A stretch of 64,000 nt of DNA, from contig NZ_OX458333.1 of assembly GCF_949769195.1 (NCBI RefSeq), forward strand, positions 868,001 to 932,000. The letters run 5' to 3'. A program made the position numbers and the translations under genes. The notes below the pieces were generated by a model. It searched no databases. It had not been told where the DNA came from and saw only the letters and a program-made list of their open reading frames with translations. Position 1 is the first letter of the stretch. Each line of letters opens with the position of its first letter. Shown here piece by piece: positions 38,003 to 46,825 of the stretch. Origin of the DNA: Methylocaldum szegediense (GTDB taxonomy: Bacteria; Pseudomonadota; Gammaproteobacteria; Methylococcales; Methylococcaceae).

Positions 38003-38689
38003 GTGTTCTCCGGTAATCTAACAAAGGCTTAAAAGGAACTGTTTATATTCTGCGTTTCAGGATGACATACGGAAAGCTTCGCCTCGACGCGACATAATCC
38101 ACGTAAACCAACTGAAGGATCTCATGAGAGATGCAAAACCACAACAGAAACAATCGAGATAATCATAGAAGACTTGCCGTTTTTTGAAAATAATCCCGTT
38201 AGTCAGTCCGTGATCTAAGAGCTTTCGTTAAACGATAAAAATCTTCTATCGAGTCACCATACCCCTCCAAGAAATCCATTATTGTTCCGGCCGTTAAATC
38301 AGAATCATGTGTTGGATGGGTTTCCCACTTTTGTCCTTTAATTGCCGAAGCAATAACTGCGCGTTAAGCACCAATGGAGACAGGACGCCGGCCCATTGGG
38401 GCATCTTGGGAAACCCTGCCCTGATATCATGGGGAGATCGACTTTTCCTCCGAGCCCGAATGGGATCAAAGAAAGCCTGTTTGCCGCCGACGAACGCGAA
38501 GCGAAGAAAGACCGGGAGACGTGCTGCAAGTGATGGCAAACGTGTTGACTATTAAGCCGTGGCTCCGGAGAGCGGTTGGGCGCCGCCGCCATTTGCCGCG
38601 TCCTCATGTCCCTGCCTTGGTGCTCCGAAATAGATATGGCAAAGGCCAGATGAGCTAATGAAATCCACGTGCGGTATTGGGGGTGAGCG
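38003..38689. other. Gap upstream of the LprI-like gene
   Basis: About 690 bases, AT-richer near 38030-38300 (probable promoter region of the minus-strand genes). No supported gene; frames in 38290-38690 look like shadows. The end runs into the IS5 relic. Confidence 0.5.
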
Positions 38690-39370
38690 TCCAACGTTTC
38701 CCGGGATTACGGCTTAGTTGTCAGGTGCCCTACCGCACCACGTTCTGTACTTTCCGGGAACCGATACCGGTGGACCGGACAAGGGACACCCTGTTCGAAG
38801 CCGTGAACAGTCAACTGGCTCGGGACGGCTATCTCGCCCATGGTGGACCGCTCTTGGACGCTAGCCTCATCTCGGTTCCCGCCAACACGTTACCGGAGAG
38901 GAACGAGACCAGCGCACGCAGCAGGCGAGTCCAGTGGACTGGCAGCCGGCCTCGCGCCGGCAGCAGGACATCCGATGCCGCCAAGACCCGGAAGTACGGG
39001 CAATCACGTTCCAGCTAAAAGGGTTCGGTCAGCGCCGCCAGCGGAAACGATGGGTTCTATCCAGAGGACGTGCGGAGTACCGGAGACGCCAGCCGTGACC
39101 CGTACCGCGAGAAGTGCTCCGTCGATAGCAAACAGGGGCGCCTCCTTCAGGCGAAGGGATGGCCGCTACCCGTCCAGCGCAAAGCGGCAGAGCAATAAGC
39201 CCCTGTCGGCCTGCCAAAAGGCCGCAACATTCGCATCACCCAAGCCTGTGCGGGTCGGCACGCGTTCGCCGCGATCGCGCAGATTGGAAAAAATCGCTGT
39301 GGAGCATCGGCCTGGTTGGGCACCTTCGTGCTTGTCGGGCAACTGGCAACCTATAGCTTATGCTGCCTGT
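38690..39370 (+). pseudogene. IS5-family transposase relic, multiply broken
   Basis: Reads YRTTFCTFREPIPVDRTRDT LFEAVNSQLARDGYLAHGGP LLDASLISVP, the N-proximal part and first catalytic Asp region of IS5 transposases, followed by drifted sequence through FYPEDVRSTGDASR and a badly damaged C-terminus near 39260-39370. Several frameshifts and stops; no termini identified. Confidence 0.65.
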
Positions 39371-39612
39371 GTAGCCTCGTAGCTTGTGGAGTCGCGGCCT
39401 TCTGATTTCCAAGGTGTGTCCGGAGTCGCTTAATTCGGCGGGTTCGGGCAAGAACGATTCCTCCGGACGCGAGAAAAGCCGAAAAGATGGCGAGGGTTAC
39501 CGCTTTTCGATCCTATGTGGACCGGCTTTTTTCGGGCTTTTCAAGGGGCGTTTTTGTGCCAAGGTCTGTCAGAGGACAAGAAGCAGACTTTATGCACACT
39601 GTTGTTCCACTA
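39371..39612. other. Gap upstream of the nitrite-transporter leader
   Basis: No coding evidence. T-rich runs and a GGCTTTTTTCGGGC element near 39522-39545 occur. Probably holds the promoter of the downstream leader. Confidence 0.4.
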
Positions 39613-39665
39613 TGCACCATGGTGGTTCGCTCGACATTTTTTGTTTCGCTTTTTTCCATGGTGCA
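39613..39665. promoter_or_regulatory. Pair of TGCACCATGG dyad sites
   Basis: TGCACCATGGTGG (39613-39625) and CCATGGTGCA (39656-39665) are each near-palindromic and inverted relative to each other, 30 bases apart, about 190 bases before the transporter start. They share the GCACC/GGTGC halves of NtrC-type sites but with a shorter spacing, so the regulator is unknown. Confidence 0.45.
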
Positions 39666-39761
39666 GAACGGCGTAATTGGCGATTTCCTTCAATGCTTTA
39701 GTTAGTACAACAAAAGTTGGCATAAATTGCGCTTATCGTACATTGAGGTTACTAAAGCAAC

Positions 39762-39798
39762 GGCGCTTTAACCCCTTTGGGTTATGGCGCTTTTTTTT
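39762..39798 (+). promoter_or_regulatory. Leader terminator/attenuator of the FNT gene
   Basis: GCGC (39763-39766) pairs with GCGC (39787-39790) and AACCC (39770-39774) with GGGTT (39779-39783), followed by eight T. This intrinsic terminator lies 58 bases before the transporter ATG, so transcription must pass it or start after it. The phrase AAAGCAACGGCGC before it is reminiscent of NasT/NasR (ANTAR) antiterminator leaders of nitrate genes; I cannot fold the required hexaloop hairpins with certainty. Confidence 0.6.
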
Positions 39799-39856
39799 CG
39801 CCTCGGTGGTTCTTCCTTGCACGAACGAGTGGAAAATCGAGCTACAGGAGAAACTT

Positions 39857-40696
39857 ATGTCGTATTTAGTTCCGTCAGAATTTGTCACCAAAATGGTGGA
39901 TGCAGGTGAATCAAAAGTCTTCATGTCAACCAAGGATACGGTTATCAGAGCTTATATGGCCGGTGCCATCCTGGCATTGGCCGCTGTGTTTGCCGTTTCA
40001 ATGACCGTACAGACGGGATCTCCGCTCATTGGCGCTATGTTGTTTCCAGTCGGGTTTTCCATGCTGTATTTGTTGGGCTTTGATTTGCTGACTGGGGTGT
40101 TTGTTTTGACACCTCTTGCGTGGATCGATAAACGCCCAGGGGTAACCATCGGCGGGATTTTGAGGAATTGGGGATTGGTCTTTATCGGTAATTTCATGGG
40201 AGCACTTACCGTAGCCGTGATGATGTCAATCGTTTTCACGTTCGGGTTTTCGACCGAGCCCAATGAGGTTGGTCAGAAAATTGCCGGTATCGGGGAAGCG
40301 CGTACTTTAGGTTACGCAAAATATGGCGCCGCAGGCATGTTGACGCTCTTTGTCAGAGCCATGCTTTGCAACTGGATGGTCTCGACCGGTGTTGTCGGGG
40401 CAATGATTTCAACTTCGGTGAGCGGTAAGGTGATCGCCATGTGGATGCCGATCATGCTCTTTTTTGCAATGACCTTCGAGCATTCCATCGTCAATATGTT
40501 CTTGTTTCCTTCGGCTTTGATCATGGGCGGGAAATTTTCGATCATGGATTATCTAATCTGGAATGAAATTCCGACCGTTTTAGGAAATCTAGTTGGTGGA
40601 CTCGCGTTTACTGGGCTGACCTTGTATTCCACGCATATCAAAACGGCACCCCAACGGATCAGGAAAGGGCATGTTTCAATTGGGCGAGCAGCCTAA
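39857..40696 (+). CDS. Formate/nitrite transporter family protein (probable nitrite channel)
   Basis: 279 residues from ATG 39857, with AGGAGAAA upstream; a longer in-frame start at 39677 would translate through the leader terminator and is rejected. FNT proteins are pentameric inner-membrane channels for nitrite, formate or hydrosulfide. Six hydrophobic segments and typical motifs (GAMLFPVGFSMLYLLGFDLL TGVF; RAMLCNWMV; EHSIVNMFLFPSALIMG) are seen. The leader and the following phosphatase-type gene suggest nitrite uptake for assimilation. Confidence 0.92.
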   Translation: MSYLVPSEFVTKMVDAGESKVFMSTKDTVIRAYMAGAILALAAVFAVSMTVQTGSPLIGAMLFPVGFSMLYLLGFDLLTGVFVLTPLAWIDKRPGVTIGGILRNWGLVFIGNFMGALTVAVMMSIVFTFGFSTEPNEVGQKIAGIGEARTLGYAKYGAAGMLTLFVRAMLCNWMVSTGVVGAMISTSVSGKVIAMWMPIMLFFAMTFEHSIVNMFLFPSALIMGGKFSIMDYLIWNEIPTVLGNLVGGLAFTGLTLYSTHIKTAPQRIRKGHVSIGRAA

Positions 40697-41111
40697 CGAG
40701 GGTTTCCCAATGCCGCAGGGCTGCTGAAGTAGGGGTAATTGGACTGTGGTAATCAACGATGGTGGCTGACAGGTTTCGGGTGACATGGGAGCGGCGTGGT
40801 ATATCGTGGCACGTACTCCATAGGTGACTTAATCGGTTCCGGCGTAAAAAACCGGGCCAATACCTATCTTGCCATGTTGTCCCACGACATCATCATTCGG
40901 TTTTCACCCGTCTGTCTTTAGGATCGGCCCTGGCGATTGCAATGAAAGAGCTTCAGCTGTCTGTATGCAGTTGAAGCTCCCTCAATCGTCCGAATTCGGC
41001 TCATTGATGCGTGAAAGATGTGTTTGTGTTGAGCTTGCCAAAGCCCTGTAGCCCTTCGACACGCGGCGAGTCACTTTAAAACCTTAGCAGCCCGGATCGA
41101 TAAAAAACCAA
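40697..41111. other. Gap between transporter and phosphatase genes
   Basis: About 415 bases without a gene. It contains GAGCTTCA/TGAAGCTC (40948-40979 area, 8-bp stem extended by GCTG/CAGT) and AATCGGTT/AACCGG near 40831-40856. These may be terminator or processing structures. Confidence 0.45.
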
Positions 41112-41634
41112 ATGCCCAGTCACCTCGAAATTGCCGTGGGCCAATACTCAGACAAAGGCCGTAAAGAAACCAACCAGGATTTTTACGGCGTTTGTATACC
41201 CAAAGAACCCCAGTTGAGTTCTAAGGGAGTTGCAATTGCTCTAGCCGACGGGATCAGCAGCAGCGATGTGAGCCAGATTGCCAGCGAAACCGCTGTTAGG
41301 AGTTTTCTTGAGGATTATTTCTGCACTTCGGACGCTTGGTCTGTCAGGAAATCAGCACAACGGGTTTTGATGGCGATTAACTCCTGGTTATATGCGCAGA
41401 CACAAAAAAGCCAGTATCGTTACGATAAAGACAGAGGTTATGTGTGTACCTTAAGTGGCATGGTGATTAAATCAACCATCGCACATATTTTTCACGTGGG
41501 CGATGCACGCATCTACCGATTTCGTGATAAGGCTCTGGAGCAATTAACCAATGATCATCGATTTTGGGTATCACAGGATCAAAGCTATCTTAGTAGGGCT
41601 CTAGGAATCAATCCTCAGGTCGAAATTGATTATC
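41112..41634 (+). pseudogene. PP2C-type protein phosphatase, truncated by IS481 copy A
   Basis: 174 codons of an N-terminal PPM domain: GQYSDKGRKETNQDFYGV, the metal-binding ALADGISSSDVSQIASE, and FHVGDARIYRF. The IS481-family element begins at 41635 before the last metal motif. Proteins with this start near nitrate/nitrite transporter genes usually continue into a Ser/Thr kinase domain (compare the nasA-linked kinase of Pseudomonas); that part is absent from the window. Product is certainly incomplete. Confidence 0.75.
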
Positions 41635-42699
41635 TGTCACGTCCCGTATGATTATTTACCGAGAAGGAGTTATGCTCTGTTCGAAGCCCGGAGCCTTCTC
41701 CAGGAGATATTCGGTTCGTCCAAGTGAGGTTTCTCTCCATGCAGATTCGTCTTCATAAGAACGCCCGTACCACCCCGGCCGTTCGGCAGGCCATTCAAGC
41801 GTCCACGTTGAGCGAGCGCGCCTTGGCCCAAAAGCATGGCATTAGCCGAACGACCGTCCGCAAGTGGAAACACCGCTCCTCGGTCGAAGATGCCTCACAC
41901 CGGCCCCACACCCTCAGAACCACGCTCACGCCCGCCCAGGAAGCCATCGTGGTCTACCTCCGCCAAGCTCTGCTCCTCCCCTTGGATGATCTCCTGGCCG
42001 TGACCCGGGAATTTCTCAATCCCGCCGTGTCCCGTTCCGGGCTAGACCGCTGCCTGCGCCGCCACGGGGTGGCGTCCCTCAAGACCCTGCTTCCGCCTAC
42101 AGAGAAGGCGAAGGTCAAACCCTTCAAGGCCTATGAGCCCGGCTTCCTTCACCTGGATGTTAAGTACTTGCCCGCCATCGACGGCGAACCCCGCCGATAC
42201 CTGTTCGTCGCCATCGACCGCGCCACCCGCTGGGTCTATGTCGCCCTCAAGCCCAACCGCACCGCCTTAAGCGCAAAGGACTTCCTCAAAGCGGTGATTC
42301 AGGCCGCGCCTTTCCGCATCCAGAAATGCCTGACCGACAACGGCTCGGAGTTTACCGACCGTTTCCTGACCCGAACTCGGCAGCCCTCGGGGACGCATGA
42401 GTTTGACCGCCTCTGTACTGAACAAGGCATCGAACATCGCCTGATTCCGCCGGGCCGGCCCCAAACGAATGGCCTGGTGGAACGCTTCAATGGCCGCATC
42501 GAGGAGGTGTTGCAAACCCATCACTTCGATTCAACCGCCGATCTGGACACCACCTTGCACCGCTATGTCGAGCTGTACAATCATCACATTCCCCAAAAGG
42601 CCTTAGGCCATCTCACCCCGATCCAGGCTCTCAAAAACTGGCAACTGTCCCACCCGCATCTCTTTCGCAAGAAGGTTTACAATCATGCGGGACATGACA
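41635..42699 (+). mobile_element. IS481-family insertion sequence, copy A
   Basis: 1065 bases, nearly identical to the copy at 44808-45872. Ends are imperfect inverted repeats starting TGTCACGTCCCGTATGATTA on the left and, read inward from the right, TGTCATGTCCCGCATGATTG. Flanks differ (TATC versus TCGA): no target duplication. Left flank is the phosphatase gene, right flank is an IS1380 end, so the locus was rearranged after insertion. Confidence 0.85.
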
Positions 42700-42854
42700 T
42701 CGACTCGTTTTTGCCCTATTGTCTTCCTAATCGCACATCTTTCGCCTCACCACCCTGCTACTGCAGCCCACGAGAGGAAGCTGATGAAATATCCGGGCTA
42801 GCGTCGGGGTTCGGGTTGATTTGGTCAACGCAGGGATGGATCTCGTACTCGTAG
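41724..42854 (+). CDS. IS481-family transposase A with read-through C-terminus
   Basis: 376 codons. N-terminal helix-turn-helix (LSERALAQKHGISRTTVRKW), integrase core with DDE residues in HLDVKYLPAI, LTDNGSEFTD and the Glu of NGLVERFNGR, then LYNHHIPQKALGHLTPIQAL. The element contains no stop codon: the frame passes through the right terminal repeat (after KKVY) and adds about 50 residues from the IS1380 remnant before stopping at 42854. The catalytic part is intact. Confidence 0.82.
   Translation: MRFLSMQIRLHKNARTTPAVRQAIQASTLSERALAQKHGISRTTVRKWKHRSSVEDASHRPHTLRTTLTPAQEAIVVYLRQALLLPLDDLLAVTREFLNPAVSRSGLDRCLRRHGVASLKTLLPPTEKAKVKPFKAYEPGFLHLDVKYLPAIDGEPRRYLFVAIDRATRWVYVALKPNRTALSAKDFLKAVIQAAPFRIQKCLTDNGSEFTDRFLTRTRQPSGTHEFDRLCTEQGIEHRLIPPGRPQTNGLVERFNGRIEEVLQTHHFDSTADLDTTLHRYVELYNHHIPQKALGHLTPIQALKNWQLSHPHLFRKKVYNHAGHDIDSFLPYCLPNRTSFASPPCYCSPREEADEISGLASGFGLIWSTQGWISYS
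42700..42796 (+). mobile_element. Remnant of an IS1380-family end
   Basis: Aligns with the complement of 7511-7620 of the complete IS1380 element (CGTTTTTGCCC, CCTTCC/TCTTCC, CACGAGAGGAAGC) and ends with the perfect 16-bp repeat TGATGAAATATCCGGG (42781-42796). It is the transposase-downstream end of a diverged copy whose body is gone, replaced by IS481 copy A. Confidence 0.75.
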
Positions 42855-43176
42855 CGCAAGCTGGCGCGTGCTTTAAACAGTCATTCTTGGCAGGTTCGGT
42901 AACGTAACCCCCCTGATTTACATATAGAAACCTGCTACGGCGAGCATGAGCCCAAATGCCGAGAGTCGCACCACCTCTCCGTTCATCCACGGTTGCGGAA
43001 AAGGCGAGGTGGCGCGATGGCGAAAGAACGCCAGACCTAATCCTTTTCGCCACAGTCCTCATCGGTAACGGCTTCGAAATTGCCGTGCAGGCGTACCGCT
43101 AACCGCTGACCGATTTCGAACCGTTTGTTTCAGCGTGGTTCATGCCTGTAGTACGTTATAGGCTTCCTGCCGCAGA
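42797..43176. other. Gap right of the IS1380 end
   Basis: About 380 bases. One plus-strand frame right after the IS end reads VRVDLVNAGMDLVLVAQAGA CFKQSFLAGSVT and stops near 42906, looking like the tail of a lost gene. The rest has no recognisable content. Confidence 0.4.
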
Positions 43177-43617
43177 CTAAAACGGAAACCGCACGATGGC
43201 GTGGCTGGTCAGGACTTGCAGATTGCCTGCGCCGTCGTTCCTGACGCACACTTCAACTGTGCAACGGTTATTGAAGGTGCATTGGGACACCAAGTTGAAC
43301 CAGCCTTGCGTTCCCGCATTCGTGGTGGAGACGGAATAATAGAAGTGGGCAGGCTCATCGCGGCTCACTGGACGGTCTTCCCAGGCACAGGTTCCTGGAG
43401 CCAGGGTGCGTCCGCTCGATCCCGCGGCATTTGGCGATCTGACGAAGGTTATATCCTTTCGGCTGGTGTTAATCCCTCCATGGTTCTGGATTTGAAAGCC
43501 ACCTCTGCAAATCAGAGTGAAACCGCCTTGATTGCCGGCGCAGGGCGTTGCATAAGCGGAGGGCGAGACGGCGATCGCGAAAAACAGAGCGGAAGCGAAC
43601 GTGAGGAGTGTTTTCAT
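43177..43617 (-). CDS. Secreted hypothetical protein, 146 residues
   Basis: ATG 43617 follows AAGGAG by 8 bases; a longer in-frame start lacks a ribosome site. A signal peptide (MKTLLTFASALFFAIAVSPS AYA) precedes about 122 residues rich in Gly, Asn and Cys (CAGNQGGFTLICRGGFQIQN, APGTCAWEDRPVS, QCTFNNRCTVEVCVRND), with six cysteines, so it is probably a disulfide-bonded periplasmic or exported protein. Unknown family. Confidence 0.65.
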   Translation of the reverse strand: MKTLLTFASALFFAIAVSPSAYATPCAGNQGGFTLICRGGFQIQNHGGINTSRKDITFVRSPNAAGSSGRTLAPGTCAWEDRPVSRDEPAHFYYSVSTTNAGTQGWFNLVSQCTFNNRCTVEVCVRNDGAGNLQVLTSHAIVRFPF

Positions 43618-44379
43618 GGGTAATCTCCTTGATAACCATGATTCCAACCAGAAAAAGCTCAATTCATCTGAGCTCTGAACACGGATATGGAAACGTACAT
43701 TAGCCCTGGAATTCCTTTCAGGACTAATGAATAGTCTGCCCTGCGGGTCTACGGCAGCCAGCACCTACGAAGCGGGCGTCGAACCACCAGAATAAACAGG
43801 CCGACAGCGAGTCTCGTCCCCGTTTCATGATTCAACTCGACCGGCGATGCCGCAAGCATCGCTCGGAGCGATAAGATCGCTCCATAAAACCCTATAGCGG
43901 TTTTTCAGAAAAACATATAGGCACTATTTCGTAATGCGTTCATGACATGGGTTTTAATTTTGTAACGCTTTTTTCGCCGCACTCACCGTACTTCTGCTCG
44001 GCGAGTGCGCCGCTTGATATCGTTTGCGGTCACGGTGATGGCCTGTGTTCGACCAGAGCCGCCGTGCGCTCCTTTTTCCAGGTCGTCCCGTACAAATTCC
44101 CTGGCACGGACGCTCTGATTATGTCCCCAATTCAGGGAAATGACCTGTGTAAGTAATTGATCCAACAGACTCTCACCTCAGTCAGTCACTCCGCACATTC
44201 CCTGTGCGGAGCCGCAAGCGGTGCTCACGCGTGCGTTTGCCGGGAGCGAACGGGAACATGCGAAGCACGGCCCGAAAGGCGAGTTTCAGGGATGAAGTGG
44301 GTAGCGGCCGCGCCACACGGCGTTATCCCGCTTCGCTCGCGAGTCCGGGGCACCGCATCCCTGGCCTACCTGCTCACAC
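43618..44379. other. Gap with unassigned repeats
   Basis: About 760 bases without a supported gene. It includes CTCCGCAC/GTGCGGAG (44190-44212, 8-bp stem) followed by GC-rich sequence with GAACGGGAACATGCGAAGCA that has an RNA-like look but no family I can name. Bases 43930-44160 show no coding sense. Confidence 0.4.
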
Positions 44380-44740
44380 GCTAAGCGCCAGGCCCGAATC
44401 TGCTCCGGATACAAGCCGCGCCGGCGGCAATACTCCCCCAATTCCGATTCACTTAGCGAAGACGTCTCCACCGCCGCCGCGAACTTGTCCCGCGACGTCC
44501 ACCCTTCCGGACCCTGATCGCCATCCGGCAACAAACGTGCTTGGCGACGGGCTTCCTTCCGCTAGTGATACAGCGTCGCTTCCGAAATCCCTTCCTCTCG
44601 GGCCAACTCATAGCACTTGATGATGCGGCAATATCTTCTTCAACACAGCTTCTTTTCGTTCCAACGAATACTTCATCTCTCACTCACTTCCGTCCTCTTG
44701 ACTCTGTAAGAGATCAATCCATCTGATACGACATCTATCC
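44380..44740 (-). pseudogene. IS3-family orfA relic with one terminus
   Basis: Minus strand: MKYSLERKEAVLKKILP at 44620-44675, then in shifted frames LLPDGDQGPEGWTSRDKFAA and SLSESELGEYCRRRGLYPEQ IRAWRLACEQ, the helix-turn-helix OrfA of an IS3 group. The stretch CTATCCTGACA near 44730-44741 looks like a terminal repeat of that element. OrfB is absent here. Confidence 0.6.
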
Positions 44741-44807
44741 TGACAAAGGGGTTAGGGAGAACGCGGTCATTGTCTTCTCGAAAGACAACAGCAATGGACT
44801 GGCTAGA

Positions 44808-45872
44808 TGTCGCGTCTCGTATGATTATTTACCCAGAAGGAGTTATGCTCTGTTCGAAGCCCGGAGCCTTCTCCAGGAGATATTCGGTTCGTCCAAGTGA
44901 GGTTTCTCTCCATGCCGATTCGTCTTCATAAGAACGCCCGTACCACCCCGGCCGTTCGGCAGGCCATTCAAGCGTCCACGTTGAGCGAGCGCGCCTTGGC
45001 CCAAAAGCATGGCATTAGCCGAACGACCGTCCGCAAGTGGAAACACCGCTCCTCGGTCGAAGATGCCTCACACCGGCCCCACACCCTCAGAACCACGCTC
45101 ACGCCCGCCCAGGAAGCCATCGTGGTCTACCTCCGCCAAGCTCTGCTCCTCCCCTTGGATGATCTCCTGGCCGTGACCCGGGAATTTCTCAATCCCGCCG
45201 TGTCCCGTTCCGGGCTAGACCGCTGCCTGCGCCGCCACGGGGTGGCGTCCCTCAAGACCCTGCTTCCGCCTACAGAGAAGGCGAAGGTCAAACCCTTCAA
45301 GGCCTATGAGCCCGGCTTCCTTCACCTGGATGTTAAGTACTTGCCCGCCATCGACGGCGAACCCCGCCGATACCTGTTCGTCGCCATCGACCGCGCCACC
45401 CGCTGGGTCTATGTCGCCCTCAAGCCCAACCGCACCGCCTTAAGCGCAAAGGACTTCCTCAAAGCGGTGATTCAGGCCGCGCCTTTCCGCATCCAGAAAT
45501 GCCTGACCGACAACGGCTCGGAGTTTACCGACCGTTTCCTGACCCGAACTCGGCAGCCCTCGGGGACGCATGAGTTTGACCGCCTCTGTACTGAACAAGG
45601 CATCGAACATCGCCTGATTCCGCCGGGCCGGCCCCAAACGAATGGCCTGGTGGAACGCTTCAATGGCCGCATCGAGGAGGTGTTGCAAACCCATCACTTC
45701 GATTCAACCGCCGATCTGGACACCACCCTGCACCGCTATGTCGAGCTGTACAATCATCACATTCCCCAAAAGGCCTTAGGCCATCTCACCCCGATCCAGG
45801 CTCTCAAAAACTGGCAACTGTCCCATCCTCATCTTTTTCGAAAGAAGGTTTACGATCTTGCGGGACTTGACA
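44808..45872 (+). mobile_element. IS481-family insertion sequence, copy B
   Basis: 1065 bases starting TGTCGCGTCTCGTATGATTA and ending in the complement of TGTCAAGTCCCGCAAGATCG. Flanked by a perfect 6-bp target duplication GCTAGA (44802-44807 and 45873-45878), so this is an undisturbed insertion. Only a handful of differences from copy A are visible, so divergence or transposition was recent. Confidence 0.92.
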
Positions 45873-45877
45873 GCTAG
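44897..45877 (+). CDS. IS481-family transposase B
   Basis: 326 residues, same domains as copy A: helix-turn-helix (about 20-50), integrase core (about 130-260) with D, D, E in HLDVKYLPAI, LTDNGSEF and LVERFNGR. The stop codon TAG (45875-45877) is supplied by the duplicated target GCTAGA; the element itself runs open through its right repeat. Upstream GAGATATTCGG and the second in-frame ATG (codon 6) leave the exact start open. Confidence 0.88.
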   Translation: MRFLSMPIRLHKNARTTPAVRQAIQASTLSERALAQKHGISRTTVRKWKHRSSVEDASHRPHTLRTTLTPAQEAIVVYLRQALLLPLDDLLAVTREFLNPAVSRSGLDRCLRRHGVASLKTLLPPTEKAKVKPFKAYEPGFLHLDVKYLPAIDGEPRRYLFVAIDRATRWVYVALKPNRTALSAKDFLKAVIQAAPFRIQKCLTDNGSEFTDRFLTRTRQPSGTHEFDRLCTEQGIEHRLIPPGRPQTNGLVERFNGRIEEVLQTHHFDSTADLDTTLHRYVELYNHHIPQKALGHLTPIQALKNWQLSHPHLFRKKVYDLAGLDS

Positions 45878-46173
45878 AACATTTGGGAAGAGCGTGACAT
45901 CCAGTAGTCACGCCCAGCTTTGGCAGATGCTTTCGTACAAGAGCCATGCAGGCGGGGCGAGATATGTCGAAGTGATTCCGCGGTTCCACCAAGATCTGCT
46001 CCGCCTGTGGGGTCTTGTCGGGTCCCACAGGGGGGCAGGCTTGTCGCTAAGGCAATAATGGGTGTGCTCAGAGCGTGGAACTCACCACGATCGCGGTGTC
46101 AATGCGGCGATCAATACACTCCTTGCCGGGCTTGGAAGGCGCCACGAGGGTTTGCGCCATGCGGCGTAAACGT

Positions 46174-46825
46174 CCGGAATCCCCTAGCTTTCAATCCGTG
46201 TGGAGCTTCAAATACTGGCTCCCTTGGAGGACATGGCCGCTACATCGTCTGCGACAGATCCTGATGCATCTGATTCGGCAGGCAAGACTCGGCTGCCAGA
46301 CCCGTCATCAGTTGGCGGTCTTCCCAAGCGTATAGGACTGAAATCATAAAGCGTTGGGCCTGCAATCAGCGGTGCGGGACTGAAATCATCCGTCCAGGAT
46401 CACATTAGCTGCAACTAACGGGGTTCAAACTATGAGGTTCGTCTACGGCATTCCATCCCGCCATTGAGCTTGCGGGAACCGGGTGGCCAATATAGCATTG
46501 GACTCCATCAATCGGCCGTGTGGGCTCAGCGGATACCTGGGTGAGCAGAGTGAACTTCCGGTGTTCGGCCATTGCTGACACTGGCCCTCTCCCGAAAACG
46601 GACGTTCGGGAATGACCGCTCCCAGGCCCCCTAATCACTGCTGCCCTTCAAGGCGTCAGTCAAGAAGCGGACGATCGGATCTTGCAAGGAATTCGGATGA
46701 TGACGCTATCGACGATCCACGAAGCTCCACTGAATCTCCCGCTTATAAGAGAGGTATTGGAATTAATCAGATCGTGCGGAGTCTGGTTGTTAAGGGTCTC
46801 CGGGATCGACAAGGGCGGGTAAGCC
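46174..46825. other. Gap with a repeated GGACTGAAATCAT phrase
   Basis: About 650 bases without a gene. The 13-base word GGACTGAAATCAT occurs at about 46335-46347 and 46377-46389, 42 bases apart. Two copies only. The 3' part leads to the SDR gene with no strong ribosome site visible. Confidence 0.4.

Larger units (their letters stand above)
44750..46173 (+). pseudogene. tnpB C-terminal relic split by IS481 copy B
   Basis: Removing the IS481 element and one target repeat joins NAVIVFSKDNSNGLA to RTFGKSVTSSSHAQLWQMLS YKSHAGGARYVEV, a TnpB-type RuvC/zinc-finger region. A frameshift hides STKICSACG near 45990-46015; after a TAA the frame resumes WVCSERGTHHDRGVNAAINT LLAGLGRRHEG and ends at 46173. 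The zinc knuckle and the last RuvC Asp (in DRGVNAA) are recognisable. N-terminal half missing. Confidence 0.7.

Noticed and set aside
39613-39740. Sigma-54 promoter with NtrC sites before the transporter
   Set aside because: The dyads have 2 rather than 5 central bases and TTGGCATAAATTGC has the wrong GG-GC spacing.
39677-39856. A 60-residue N-terminal extension of the nitrite transporter
   Set aside because: It would translate through the leader terminator; ATG 39857 has a proper ribosome site and gives the family length.
44190-44380. Group II intron or retron RNA
   Set aside because: The stem and GC-rich phrase are suggestive but no domain V, reverse transcriptase or msr/msd features are visible.
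46335-46389. CRISPR array
   Set aside because: Only two 13-base matches, no further repeats and no cas genes.
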